Shown: piece after piece, positions 38,901 to 46,715 of the stretch
Layout of the letters: each line of letters opens with the position of its first letter
How positions within the stretch are numbered: position 1 is the first letter of the stretch
Translations under genes and position numbers: made by a program
Assembly (NCBI GenBank): GCA_937903005.1
Contig: CALFNR010000067.1
Span: forward strand, 9,443 to 73,442
Reading direction: 5' to 3'
DNA: 64,000 nt
Source: Clostridium_AI sp002297865
Lineage (GTDB): Bacteria > Bacillota > Clostridia > Lachnospirales > Lachnospiraceae
The notes under the pieces: model-generated
Seen by the model: only the letters and a program-made list of their open reading frames with translations
What the model was told of the DNA's origin: nothing
Database searches by the model: none

Positions 38901-40569
38901 AGTTGCTACAGAGATAAAAGCACATGGCTATTACGTGGAGATAAAACAAATTCTGAAATCAGAAACACTGAGTGATATTGCACATTCTTTGGTCAAGAGT
39001 ACTGAGATGAAAGACGAAAACATGGAAGGTAAATTCCCACTAAGTGCGATGCAGAAGAAATATATATCGGAATTACAACTGTTTGATACTTACTGGAATC
39101 AGAATCTTAGCTTTGCTGTAGAAGGCAGGCTGACACGGGATGGAGTTTTGGCAGCATTAGAGCAGCTAGTGAAAACAAATGACTCCTTAAGACTTCGATT
39201 CAAGGTGGAAGAAAATGAAATCTGGCAGGAGTATGAAGCGTATCAGGAAGGAGAGGTTCTATTCGAAGAGCATACCAATTTATCTTTAGAGGAACGTAGT
39301 AAGATCTGCAGTTACTTAAATGAACAGGTGCAAGTAAAGAATCGAATTAATTTGGGATGTTTGGTAGAACATCAAGAAAAGGGAGATTATGTTCTATTGG
39401 TTGTGAGCCATCTAGTAGCAGATACCCTTTCCTTGAGAATTCTAATGAAGGAATTCTTGGAGACATATGAAGCTTTTAAAAATGGAACAAGCTTGCTGAG
39501 CGGAAAAACGAATTCTTATAAAACCATGGTTGCAAGGTTATCAGAATATTTTGAAAAAGATGGAGAATACGAGAGTATATCCTATTATACAGACAGCTCC
39601 AGACTAGAAGAAGTGAAGCAAATATGGGGTGAGGATGCATTTGCTACAGAAGAGGAGTACGTTAATACGCAGATTGAGATAGATGCAGATATTGTAGATG
39701 CGTTAAAAGAAGGGGCAGCAAAGATTTATCAGAGTGGACTCGATGTGCTGCTGCTTGCAGGAATTGGTATGGCGCTTAATGAAGTTGCAGGAGTGTCAAA
39801 AGCCTGTATCTTTATGGAAACAGATATGCGTTTCGCACAATTGCCAGACCTCGATATATCTCATACAACGGGTTGGTGTGCCAGTGAATATCCAGTTGTA
39901 TTCTCTGTGGATTGTTTGTTAGCGGATTGTATCATAAAAGCCAAAGAGAGCCTTGATTCGATTCCATTTAACGGTGCAGGATATCTAGAAGTGGAAGAAC
40001 ATTTGAAAGCGCAGGGAATTACTTATCCCGCTGAAATTATGTTTAATTACATTGGAGTATTTGAAGGGGAAGTGGGTAATGGATGCCATATTCTTAGAGA
40101 ATTAAGTGGCTTGCGATATGGAAAGAAGAACCGTCATGGTTATGGCTTGGAAATCGAGAGTGGTATCTATGAGAATAAACTGATTTTAGAATTGTCTTAC
40201 AAAGCAATGCTTGTTGGCGAGGAATTTATCAGCAAATGGAAAAATGCATTTATCAATAACATTAAGAAAATTGCGGACTTCCTAAGTGGGCAAAAATCAT
40301 GGATTGCAACACCTGGTTTTTATGACAATCCATATATCACAGGAGAAGAACTGCAAAAGATATTGAATTGTAAATTTCAGATAGAAAAGATTTATCCGCT
40401 AACACCTGTACAGCAGGGCATGTTATTTTACTGGTTGCAAAATGCCGACTCAGATGAGTATTTTGAACAGTTTTCATTACAGATTCAGGGACAAGCCGAT
40501 CTGGAGCGATTTACTCTCTGCTATAAGAGAATGATTGAGAAGTATGAGGTGTTACGAACAGGACATTAG
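32956..40569 (+). CDS. Hybrid PKS-NRPS, KS0-DH0-ACP-C-A-PCP-E-C (broken by frameshift)
   Basis: A 2537-residue product cut off inside its last C domain. The KS has the active cysteine (DSACASG, Cys206) and the second His (NIGH, His379), but HGTGT reads QGTGT (Gln339), the hallmark of non-elongating KS0 domains. The following DH-like region (about 610-880) lacks the HXXXGXXXXP histidine, and its HPALLE has Glu in place of Asp. The ACP has GGNS. The NRPS part has C (about 975-1400, HHIAADG), A (about 1425-1930, pocket D-I-W-E-L-T-A-D-D-K, unassigned), PCP (GGDS) and an epimerisation-like domain (SHLVADT; the usual HH is SH). The final C domain starts normally (YPLTPVQQGMLFYW) and stops at 40567 after YEVLRTGH. 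The remainder continues in another frame (see the next entry). The N-terminal helix resembles that of the protein at 15743. Confidence 0.88.
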   Translation: MDDLKKFILSEVQKKKMDVQTGMELLGKLSAKETKNSEIAITGMAVRFPEAYTPEEFYSNLLNKIDSVRDYPKARRKLTDPWLPDEVCDTEEPYQRQAYIDHISEFDEHFFKLSIAEAKVMEPLQRLFMMCAYEALEDANCTNTKLQDLKVGIYVGNAELGQPRYKDLSEKLDGTGFVGGANSMMPARIAYYLGLNGPGVLVDSACASGLLGATMACEALRTGKIDYAIVCGAAMNLIPVVTEKITIMESPDTIVSPFDENANGTVWGEGIGVVILKRAEQAYQEKDHVYAVICGDGTNNNGNSASITAVDVKAQKTLISSVWKKFHINPEHIKYVEAQGTGTLVGDSIEVKSLTQAFAEYTDKKQICGLGTSKCNIGHTIGASGIAALIKAALSLEAGKVPPMQRFHNPNHYINFVNSPIYITDEPIELDENNPEQMIAINNFGFNGTNVHIVLKRAKQQKEEVVEKEEAYPLFLSAKTEETLMKMLIQYQQYLRETESTLENICYTAWCGREHFEKRLAVIAKSKKEMVVKLNALKECIKDETGKTEFPEGCFYLNKVSDSDRLNVEEALLYVQGKTVEPQVFSKKNLSKVQLPVYPFELKDRWIDKPLLETINPVTGRLMLATEEQDIYQIKLDKRSWRLDTNAVPGQTVISPDVYMEIFYQYALLYERGSRVCIRKIEIPENGNLAEVEEICAVVKKEEKQITITLQVEKKEKDMLLATANIQFVETENRKSLKLAVKAELEEKTVAREIGRRDCIRKINMDEKQAVFHVELPFPYRKDEKKHALHPALLERAMTIHYVETTGKQGIVKSCKEAVINRPLPLSFDAIIHLAEEDAVYNLELSDGEGVIAKFYGVCVKEAGLSHSEEETEDYMSVEQLKGYSENGYTSTQLLLAKIWCEQLGMKAVDLDQKFFEIGGNSVIAIAVMNQLSKAGIQGVTIRTIFNYQTIRELSEYLDKFEGEEMGLVRVESQESYPLSSEQKGILSYCMLNPESRAYNLTAVFAMTGNIQITHIKEAFETIYQHNESFRTQYIIDEAGMKQIIQEKPYDGWVVEQCGHQLTEDELGQIIYEFNEPYSLEDGELLRTKYVMEDEEHGYLLVGSHHIAADGVSMGVLFEDFITLYSGGIVPDRSRRYVDYAIFSSKTDTNEYQKKKAYWIEKFSDGIPNLTLPYDYDNVEERTDKGAVFTYEIGIEQVNSLKERARELSVTASSYLLSAYSMMLIKYTGQKDIVIGMPFTGRQYKELEDVIGMFVNTLPVRIKADKEMKITDFIRNMSQESAAYMEHSGYHFEELAKDLGEEGTSQNPLYQVMFTFQNTRSKVEITDVVSPKMEFSVDGMDVKSVNYDRGIARADIMLEIVERDSTYVCYFEYSTDLFKEKTIRRMAQSMDKILSQMLSQPHMYMKDLDVIGEEERQRILYQFCGPKVAIPKGYGVIPAIMSMVEKYPEKTAVATNGKRCSYKELNERSQKAMQMYGRYGVRVEEPVVMMLERSIELISCIMGAWRIGASYIPVGIDYPVERIKTVVETSGARYIVTQKQYISKEMKETFGERLLYIEEEQEKEENALETIAEQSYQGERLAYTIFTSGSTGKPKGAMVEHAGMTNHITAKVNDLNMSNDTVIVFNASSCFDISVWQMFAALTVGGTVIIFSEEDNQNTDVFLHKIVEEEVTVLEVVPAYLRLILEAAEVKKLKLDKLKYLLVTGDVVSVGLVNRWLDTFPQIPIVNAYGPTEASDDITHCILSEKLETLSVPIGKTLQNLYIYVVDDENKLCPIGVRGEILVSGIGVGRGYMNLPEQTKKVFGNDFFIPERGRLYRSGDNGYWLEDGTLMIVGRKDYQVKLHGFRIELNEITSVIESLEEVKEAVTVVVEQDGNKYLCSYYSSEHEIKEKIEDWVSKKLPYYMIPSVFVHMEELPHNDNGKVDRKKLKKPKIEIAEKEFKQAETEKEISLEQVLKKIFSLQKINMNDSFFELGGDSILAIQVATEIKAHGYYVEIKQILKSETLSDIAHSLVKSTEMKDENMEGKFPLSAMQKKYISELQLFDTYWNQNLSFAVEGRLTRDGVLAALEQLVKTNDSLRLRFKVEENEIWQEYEAYQEGEVLFEEHTNLSLEERSKICSYLNEQVQVKNRINLGCLVEHQEKGDYVLLVVSHLVADTLSLRILMKEFLETYEAFKNGTSLLSGKTNSYKTMVARLSEYFEKDGEYESISYYTDSSRLEEVKQIWGEDAFATEEEYVNTQIEIDADIVDALKEGAAKIYQSGLDVLLLAGIGMALNEVAGVSKACIFMETDMRFAQLPDLDISHTTGWCASEYPVVFSVDCLLADCIIKAKESLDSIPFNGAGYLEVEEHLKAQGITYPAEIMFNYIGVFEGEVGNGCHILRELSGLRYGKKNRHGYGLEIESGIYENKLILELSYKAMLVGEEFISKWKNAFINNIKKIADFLSGQKSWIATPGFYDNPYITGEELQKILNCKFQIEKIYPLTPVQQGMLFYWLQNADSDEYFEQFSLQIQGQADLERFTLCYKRMIEKYEVLRTGH

Positions 40570-43500
40570 GGTGCCACAGCAGATTGTGCTTCAGACGAGA
40601 AATGAGACCGTACAATATGTGGATTGTAGTGCCTATTCAGAAGAGGAAAAGCAATCATTTATTAGAAATTATTTGAAAGAAGACAGGGCAAGAGGATTTG
40701 ACTTGGAAAAAGACATAATGCTTCGGATTACACTGATTCAGTTAGCAGAGGACAGATACCAGCTTGTTTGGAGTTTTCATCATATAATTCTGGATGGATG
40801 GAGCTTTGGAAAACTGGTACAGGAATTTTTAGCTTGCTATGCAGATACAGACGAGGAATTAGGACAGCCAGTGACACATTTTAGTGAGTATGTGAAGTGG
40901 AGAAGCAGAAAGAATCCTGCATATTCTGTCAAACAATTTGAAGCGTATTTATCTGGAATTGAAGAAACCACCTCGTTTGTGGGAAGAAAAAATGGGGAAG
41001 GCAATCAGGTGAACGAGTATACCTTTATGCTTTCTAAGACTTCCTTGCCAGAGCTCAAAGAATACTGTAACAAAAATCATGTTTCTGTCTATACATCAAT
41101 TGCAGCAGCTATTTTAAGATTATTACAGATTTATAATATGAGTTCGGATGCGGTAATTGGAAATGTGGTATCGGGAAGAAGAACAGAACTTCCAGGAGTA
41201 ACCGATATGGTTGGAATGCTCATTAATACACTTCCATTAAGGGCGACAGTAACAGAACAAGAAAAGTTTCATGAACTAGCCAAATCAGTGGAAGAAGGAA
41301 TCAGTCTTTTAGAGGAGAATGCGTATACATCACTTGCAGAACTTCAGTCTGCATATTTTCAGGGAAATGCATTCTTTGACTGTGTAATTGCCTACGAGAA
41401 CTATCCGTTTGAGAAGGAACTTATGAAAATTGCCAATAATACAGGTAAACGTCCATTTACCGTTTTGGAAACATCATTTTTTGAACATACCAACTATGGC
41501 TTGTATATTAGTATATTCCCTGAAGAGGAAAGTATTTCGTTTAAGATATGTTACAACACAAGCAGATATGATGAAAGAGATTTAGAACAGTTTGCAAGGC
41601 ATTTAGACCTCGTATTGCAGCAGGTAAGTCAGAAAGAAGATATTCGAATAAAGGATATTACTATTCTTACAGAAGAAGATAGGAAAGCATTTGCATCAGT
41701 CAATAAAACACAAACAGATTACGACCATGATTTACTTGCATTCCGTCGTTTTGAAAGAACAGCCAGATGTTATCCAGATAAAGTTGCTATTATTTGCAAG
41801 GGGGTAACCTTGACGTACCAGGAACTTAACCAGCGTGCTAACATTATTGCCCATAAGCTGCTTGCAGTTGGATTGAAAAAGGAAGACTGCGTCGGAGTCA
41901 TGATGAAACGAAGCGTTAATCTAGTAGCGGCTTTACTTGGAATTATGAAGGCTGGCGGAGTATATGTTCCATTACATCCTGAATTTCCAGTAGAGCGAAT
42001 GGAGAAAATGGCACAAGACTGTAATATGGAAGTTGTAATTGGGGATGCGTTTGTATCTGGTTTTTCCTATGATAAGAGGAAGGTAATAGACTTAGAACAG
42101 CTAGATTATACGACGGCTTGCGATAATCCAGAACTTTTGGTATCCAAAGACTCTCCAGTATATATTTTATATACATCTGGAACAACTGGAAATCCAAAAG
42201 GTGTAGTCATACCTCATATTGCGCTAAATAACTTTATTATTGCGATGGAACAGAAACTGCACCTGTCAGAGTATCATAAAATTTTAAGTTCAACTAATTA
42301 TACGTTTGATATCTTTGGGCTTGAGCTATATGTTTCATTAAGTAACGGTTTAGAAATCGTTCTGGCAGATGATAGAGAAAGATTAGAACCAGATGCACTA
42401 GCAGATTTAATAAAAGAACATGAAATTGATTTGATTCAGATGACTCCATCAGGAATTAAGATGCTTTTGACTGAGGAGTATGGCAAGAGTGCTATGAAAG
42501 GTTTAAAATGTATTTTAGTTGGTGGAGAAAAAGTATCCGATATCCTTTTGGCAGAATTGCAAATGAGTACAAATGCAGAGATTTATAACGTTTATGGTCC
42601 AACTGAAACAACAATCTGGTCAACTATAAGCAGACTGACTGATAAGTTAATTGTGGACATTGGACACCCTCTAGCGAATACATATGTTTACGTAGTAAAT
42701 GAGGAAATGAGACAGGTTCCTGTAATGGTTCCTGGAGAACTTTGTATCGCGGGTGATGGACTTGCACTTGGGTATCGTAACCAAAAGGAACTAACCGATG
42801 AAAAGTTTGTACAAAATCCATTTGGAAACGGAAAGATGTATCGAACAGGTGATATCGTAAGATTTAATCACAAGCTGGAACTTGAGTACATTGGAAGAAA
42901 AGATAGTCAAGTTAAAATCCGAGGACACAGAATTGAGTGTGAAGAAATTGAAGGCGTTCTTTCACAGTATGAAGGTGTTGGCGAGTCAGTTGTCACAGGA
43001 AAGAAAGATGGATATGGCAATGAGTATCTAGTAGGATATTATGTAGCAAAAGAATCAGTTCCAGTGGAACAGTTAAAAGAATATCTGAAAGGAAAACTTC
43101 CAGATTATATGGTACCAAGGGTATACGTAAGATTAGACCGAATTCCGTTAAATGCAAGTGGAAAAGTGAATAAACGAGCACTTCCGGATATTGTGTCTGT
43201 CGATGTAGAGGATAACTATTTACCGCCAGTTACCAATACAGAGCTTAAGTTAGTGAAAATATGGGAGAGTATCCTTCATCGTCCACGAATAGGAGTACAG
43301 GATAATTTCTTTGAATTGGGAGGACATTCCTTACTTGCAGTACATATGTTAGCTGAGATTTCAAAGACATTTCATGTGAAGCTGTCAATTCGTGAAATCT
43401 TTGAAGGGCCGACTGTGAAGGCACTTTCACAAGTAATTGAAAGCAGAAACATAGAGGAAGAGAGTATACCGCATGCTGAAAAACAGGATGAGTACGAAGT

Positions 43501-44821
43501 TTCCCAGACGCAAAAGAGGATTTATCTGATGTCTGTTGCCAATCAGGACGAAGTGTGCTGGCATATGTCATTTGCAGCACAGATGAATGAAGCTATTGAT
43601 ATGGAGAAGCTGAATTATGCATGTCAGGAACTGGTTAATCGTCACGAAATACTTCGTACAACCTTCCATGCACATGGTGCTTCGATTACGCAGAAAGTAC
43701 ATGAAAATGTTTTATTTGAAGTTCAGGTCATCAAGACAGAAGATACAAAGTTAGAGGAAGAAATGGATAAGCTGCAGTCAATCCCATTTTATTTTGAAAA
43801 GCTATTCCTGATTCGTGTCTATGTACTGGAAAGCGAAAGCAAGAATCTGCTTTTTGTTGATATGCATCATATTATTGCGGATGGAGTATCTTTAAAAAAT
43901 ATTATCAATGAGCTGATTCAGGTATATCGTGGAATATCACTTGAAGGCGAGGAAGTGGTACAGTATAAAGATTATGTCGCATACGAGAAAAAGGTCAGAA
44001 TGTCACAAAGCTATCAAGATGGAGAAAAATTCTATCAGAAACTGTTCAAAGATTGTAAGAAGACAGCATATTTGATTCCAGACTATAGAAGGGAAGCAAA
44101 GCGATATTACGAAGGGGATTCGATTACCATATCTTTTACAGAACAGGAATATGAGAACATTGAAAGCTATATCAATCAGAATGAATTGACTTTATTTATG
44201 TTTTTGAGTTCCACGTTGGCTATTCTGATGAAAAAAGTGACAGGAGAGGGCAATGTAGTGATTGGAACTCCGATATCCGGAAGAAATCACAGTGCGCTGC
44301 TTCATAGTATTGGAGCATTTATCAATACGATACCACTAAGATTTCAGGTTCAGGAGCAAGCACAGCTTACCGAGCATTTTGCAGAGTCAAAGAAAATGAT
44401 TTTAGATTGCTTTGAGCATCAGATCGTATCTTTTGACGATATTGTAAAAGCATCGGGCTATGTAGGTGAGAATGGAAGAAATCCGCTGTACGATGTTACA
44501 TTTATTATGCAAAATACAGGGGTAGCCCAAATGGAAGAAGCAGATCCGGGAGTTTCAATTTATCCTTTGAAGCGAAAGACCGTTAATAGTGATTTGCTAT
44601 TTGAGGCAGAGATTATAAGGAATAAATTGTGCATAACACTAGAATATATTACAGAGTTATACTCAAAAGATACAGTAGAAAGACTGATAGAACAGTACAA
44701 GCAGATGATTCTGGATATTGTTTGTGAAAAGAGCAGTTTGATTCGGGGACTTCAGTTGCAGAAAGAAGAACAGGATGAATTAAGCTTAGATCTGACAGAT
44801 GATTTCTTGGATTTACTATAA
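40535..44821 (+). CDS. NRPS continuation after frameshift, (C)-A(Gly)-PCP-C
   Basis: This frame continues the preceding gene: its first ~370 residues are the rest of the C domain begun at about 40380 (PQQIVLQ, then HHIILDG). The start shown (TTG 40535) and the nearby ATG 40544 have no proper ribosome-binding site, so this is not an independent gene start. The A domain (about 390-890) has pocket D-I-L-Q-L-G-V-I-W-K, essentially the known glycine code DILQLGLIWK. The PCP has LGGHS. A last C domain (about 985-1410, HHIIADG) ends the protein with an acidic tail, LTDDFLDLL. As with 15743, the C domain has no A domain after it in cis; the A-first protein at 46716 would supply it. Confidence 0.87.
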   Translation: MRSMRCYEQDIRVPQQIVLQTRNETVQYVDCSAYSEEEKQSFIRNYLKEDRARGFDLEKDIMLRITLIQLAEDRYQLVWSFHHIILDGWSFGKLVQEFLACYADTDEELGQPVTHFSEYVKWRSRKNPAYSVKQFEAYLSGIEETTSFVGRKNGEGNQVNEYTFMLSKTSLPELKEYCNKNHVSVYTSIAAAILRLLQIYNMSSDAVIGNVVSGRRTELPGVTDMVGMLINTLPLRATVTEQEKFHELAKSVEEGISLLEENAYTSLAELQSAYFQGNAFFDCVIAYENYPFEKELMKIANNTGKRPFTVLETSFFEHTNYGLYISIFPEEESISFKICYNTSRYDERDLEQFARHLDLVLQQVSQKEDIRIKDITILTEEDRKAFASVNKTQTDYDHDLLAFRRFERTARCYPDKVAIICKGVTLTYQELNQRANIIAHKLLAVGLKKEDCVGVMMKRSVNLVAALLGIMKAGGVYVPLHPEFPVERMEKMAQDCNMEVVIGDAFVSGFSYDKRKVIDLEQLDYTTACDNPELLVSKDSPVYILYTSGTTGNPKGVVIPHIALNNFIIAMEQKLHLSEYHKILSSTNYTFDIFGLELYVSLSNGLEIVLADDRERLEPDALADLIKEHEIDLIQMTPSGIKMLLTEEYGKSAMKGLKCILVGGEKVSDILLAELQMSTNAEIYNVYGPTETTIWSTISRLTDKLIVDIGHPLANTYVYVVNEEMRQVPVMVPGELCIAGDGLALGYRNQKELTDEKFVQNPFGNGKMYRTGDIVRFNHKLELEYIGRKDSQVKIRGHRIECEEIEGVLSQYEGVGESVVTGKKDGYGNEYLVGYYVAKESVPVEQLKEYLKGKLPDYMVPRVYVRLDRIPLNASGKVNKRALPDIVSVDVEDNYLPPVTNTELKLVKIWESILHRPRIGVQDNFFELGGHSLLAVHMLAEISKTFHVKLSIREIFEGPTVKALSQVIESRNIEEESIPHAEKQDEYEVSQTQKRIYLMSVANQDEVCWHMSFAAQMNEAIDMEKLNYACQELVNRHEILRTTFHAHGASITQKVHENVLFEVQVIKTEDTKLEEEMDKLQSIPFYFEKLFLIRVYVLESESKNLLFVDMHHIIADGVSLKNIINELIQVYRGISLEGEEVVQYKDYVAYEKKVRMSQSYQDGEKFYQKLFKDCKKTAYLIPDYRREAKRYYEGDSITISFTEQEYENIESYINQNELTLFMFLSSTLAILMKKVTGEGNVVIGTPISGRNHSALLHSIGAFINTIPLRFQVQEQAQLTEHFAESKKMILDCFEHQIVSFDDIVKASGYVGENGRNPLYDVTFIMQNTGVAQMEEADPGVSIYPLKRKTVNSDLLFEAEIIRNKLCITLEYITELYSKDTVERLIEQYKQMILDIVCEKSSLIRGLQLQKEEQDELSLDLTDDFLDLL

Positions 44822-44838
44822 ATAAGGGGGCATGTAGG

Positions 44839-46680
44839 ATGTGTGGAATTGCAGGTATGTTTGACCTGATAGGGGAAAACAGATTACAGCGGGATATCAT
44901 TCAAAACATGTTACAGACATTGAAACACAGAGGACCAGATGCACAGGAAGTATTTATGGATAAAAAAGCATGTCTAGGTTTTGCAAGGTTGAGTTTTCTC
45001 GATCTTGCAGGAGGCATGCAGCCGATTTTTAATGAGAATAAAAAGTTGGTTCTCATCTGTAATGGAGAAATTTATAATTTTCGGGAATTGAGAAAAAACT
45101 TAGAAGCCAAGGGGCATGTGTTTTGTTCTAATGTAGATGTGGAAGTGATTTTACATCTCTATGAACAGTACCAGGAAAAAATGCTTAATTATTTAAATGG
45201 GCAGTTTGCATTCGTCATTTATGATGTGGAAAATCAGGAAATATTTTGTGCCAGAGACCACATGGGAATTGCGCCATTCTTTTACACTATTCAAGATAAT
45301 AAATTTTTGTTTGCTTCGGAAATTAAAGCTTTGCTGGAGTATCCAGGTATAGAGAAAAAACTGAATTTATATGCAGTGGATCAGCTTTTGACATTCCCAG
45401 GATGTCTTGCACCTCAAACCTTTTTCGATGGCATCCATGCACTGGAAAATGGACATTATATGAAAATACGAAAAGCAGAAGATGTGGTGCAGAAAGAATA
45501 CTGGGATATGAGGTTCCCAGAAGAGATAGAAGACCGCGGCGAGCAGTATTACATTGAGAAACTATATACAACATTAGAGAAAGCAATCAAAAATCGTTTA
45601 TTTGCAGATGTTCCAATCGGTTTCTATATCAGTGGTGGATTAGATTCTTCTATTATCGCTTGTATGATTCACAAACATATGCAGACAACGTACCATTCAT
45701 TTGCCATTGATTTTTCGGATAGAAGCATTTCAGAATCTAAGTATCAGCGAATCATACAAAGGCAGGTAAAATCGGTTCATCATAAAAAATTATTTACAGA
45801 GCATGATATTAGCCGATATATGAAATCTGTTATCTATCATGCAGAAACGCCACTGCGTGAGAGTTATGATACTGCGTCCATGGCATTATCTGAAATGGTT
45901 CATCAGAATAAGATAAAAGCAGTGCTAACAGGGGAAGGTGCAGATGAATTATTCTGTGGCTATGTAGGCTATAAGTTTGATGTTACACGAAAGCATCAGG
46001 AACATTTTCTAAATGACGAAGAACGAAATATAAGTGCACTTGTATTTGGAGATCCAGATTTCTTCTATGAGAGGAAACTGGCTGACTTAGAAAGAGTAAA
46101 GCGAAAACTTTACGCCAGTGACAAGGCTGCAGCATTAGATGAGTTTTCTGCAATTAAAAGACCATTATTCCATGATGGCACCCTAAAGGGGCTGGATATG
46201 CAGCAGAAAAGAAATTATGCAGACTATAAGCTAAGGCTTCCGGAACATCTGCTAGCAGACCATGGGGATCGAATGGTATTTGCCAATTCAGTAGAAGCAA
46301 GGTATCCATTTCTAGACCAGGAAATGGTTGAACTAGCTCTTCAGATACCATCCAAATATAAACTCAATAAAGATTTAAATGAAAAATATATTTTGAAGAA
46401 AATGGCAAGAGGTCTTGTGCCAGATCAAATATTAGACAGAACAAAATTTGCATTTGTCGCCAATGGAGTGCCAGAACTAATAAAATGCGAGGATGAATAT
46501 GTTCTGGATATGCTGTCTTATTCAAACATAAAGAGGATGGGTATCTTTAATGCCGATTATGTGGAAACGTTAAAGCAGCAGTACCATACGGAAGGATTTA
46601 AATTAAATCTTCCGTTTGATACAGATTATCTAATGTTTGTTTTGACAGTAAGTATATTTTGTAATATATTTATGGAGTGA
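44839..46680 (+). CDS. Asparagine synthetase-type glutamine amidotransferase (AsnB family)
   Basis: A 613-residue, full-length class II amidotransferase. The N-terminal MCGIAG gives the Cys2 nucleophile after Met removal; the glutaminase site is completed by RLSFLD and NGEIYN. The C-terminal synthetase domain has the PP-loop SGGLDSS and LTGEGADELFCGY, so both halves look active. Such enzymes amidate a carboxylate by adenylation and ammonia transfer from Gln. Lying between two NRPS genes, it more likely tailors the product or a building block than makes free Asn. With no thioesterase in the cluster, formation of a C-terminal amide is an attractive role. Lasso-type macrocyclisation is unlikely because no precursor or protease gene is present. 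It starts 18 nt after the previous stop. Confidence 0.9.
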   Translation: MCGIAGMFDLIGENRLQRDIIQNMLQTLKHRGPDAQEVFMDKKACLGFARLSFLDLAGGMQPIFNENKKLVLICNGEIYNFRELRKNLEAKGHVFCSNVDVEVILHLYEQYQEKMLNYLNGQFAFVIYDVENQEIFCARDHMGIAPFFYTIQDNKFLFASEIKALLEYPGIEKKLNLYAVDQLLTFPGCLAPQTFFDGIHALENGHYMKIRKAEDVVQKEYWDMRFPEEIEDRGEQYYIEKLYTTLEKAIKNRLFADVPIGFYISGGLDSSIIACMIHKHMQTTYHSFAIDFSDRSISESKYQRIIQRQVKSVHHKKLFTEHDISRYMKSVIYHAETPLRESYDTASMALSEMVHQNKIKAVLTGEGADELFCGYVGYKFDVTRKHQEHFLNDEERNISALVFGDPDFFYERKLADLERVKRKLYASDKAAALDEFSAIKRPLFHDGTLKGLDMQQKRNYADYKLRLPEHLLADHGDRMVFANSVEARYPFLDQEMVELALQIPSKYKLNKDLNEKYILKKMARGLVPDQILDRTKFAFVANGVPELIKCEDEYVLDMLSYSNIKRMGIFNADYVETLKQQYHTEGFKLNLPFDTDYLMFVLTVSIFCNIFME

Positions 46681-46715
46681 AAGAAATGTGGAAATAGAAG
46701 GAATGGAGGGAGACA

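Noticed and set aside
40535..40570. An independent start for the NRPS continuation, or programmed ribosomal frameshifting
   Set aside because: No ribosome-binding site, the start would fall inside a C domain, and a +1 shift would leave the domain several residues short; deletion or sequence error fits better.
44839..46680. Lasso-peptide macrocyclase
   Set aside because: There is no precursor peptide, RRE or protease gene nearby, and the glutaminase cysteine and both active sites look like ordinary AsnB within an NRPS setting.
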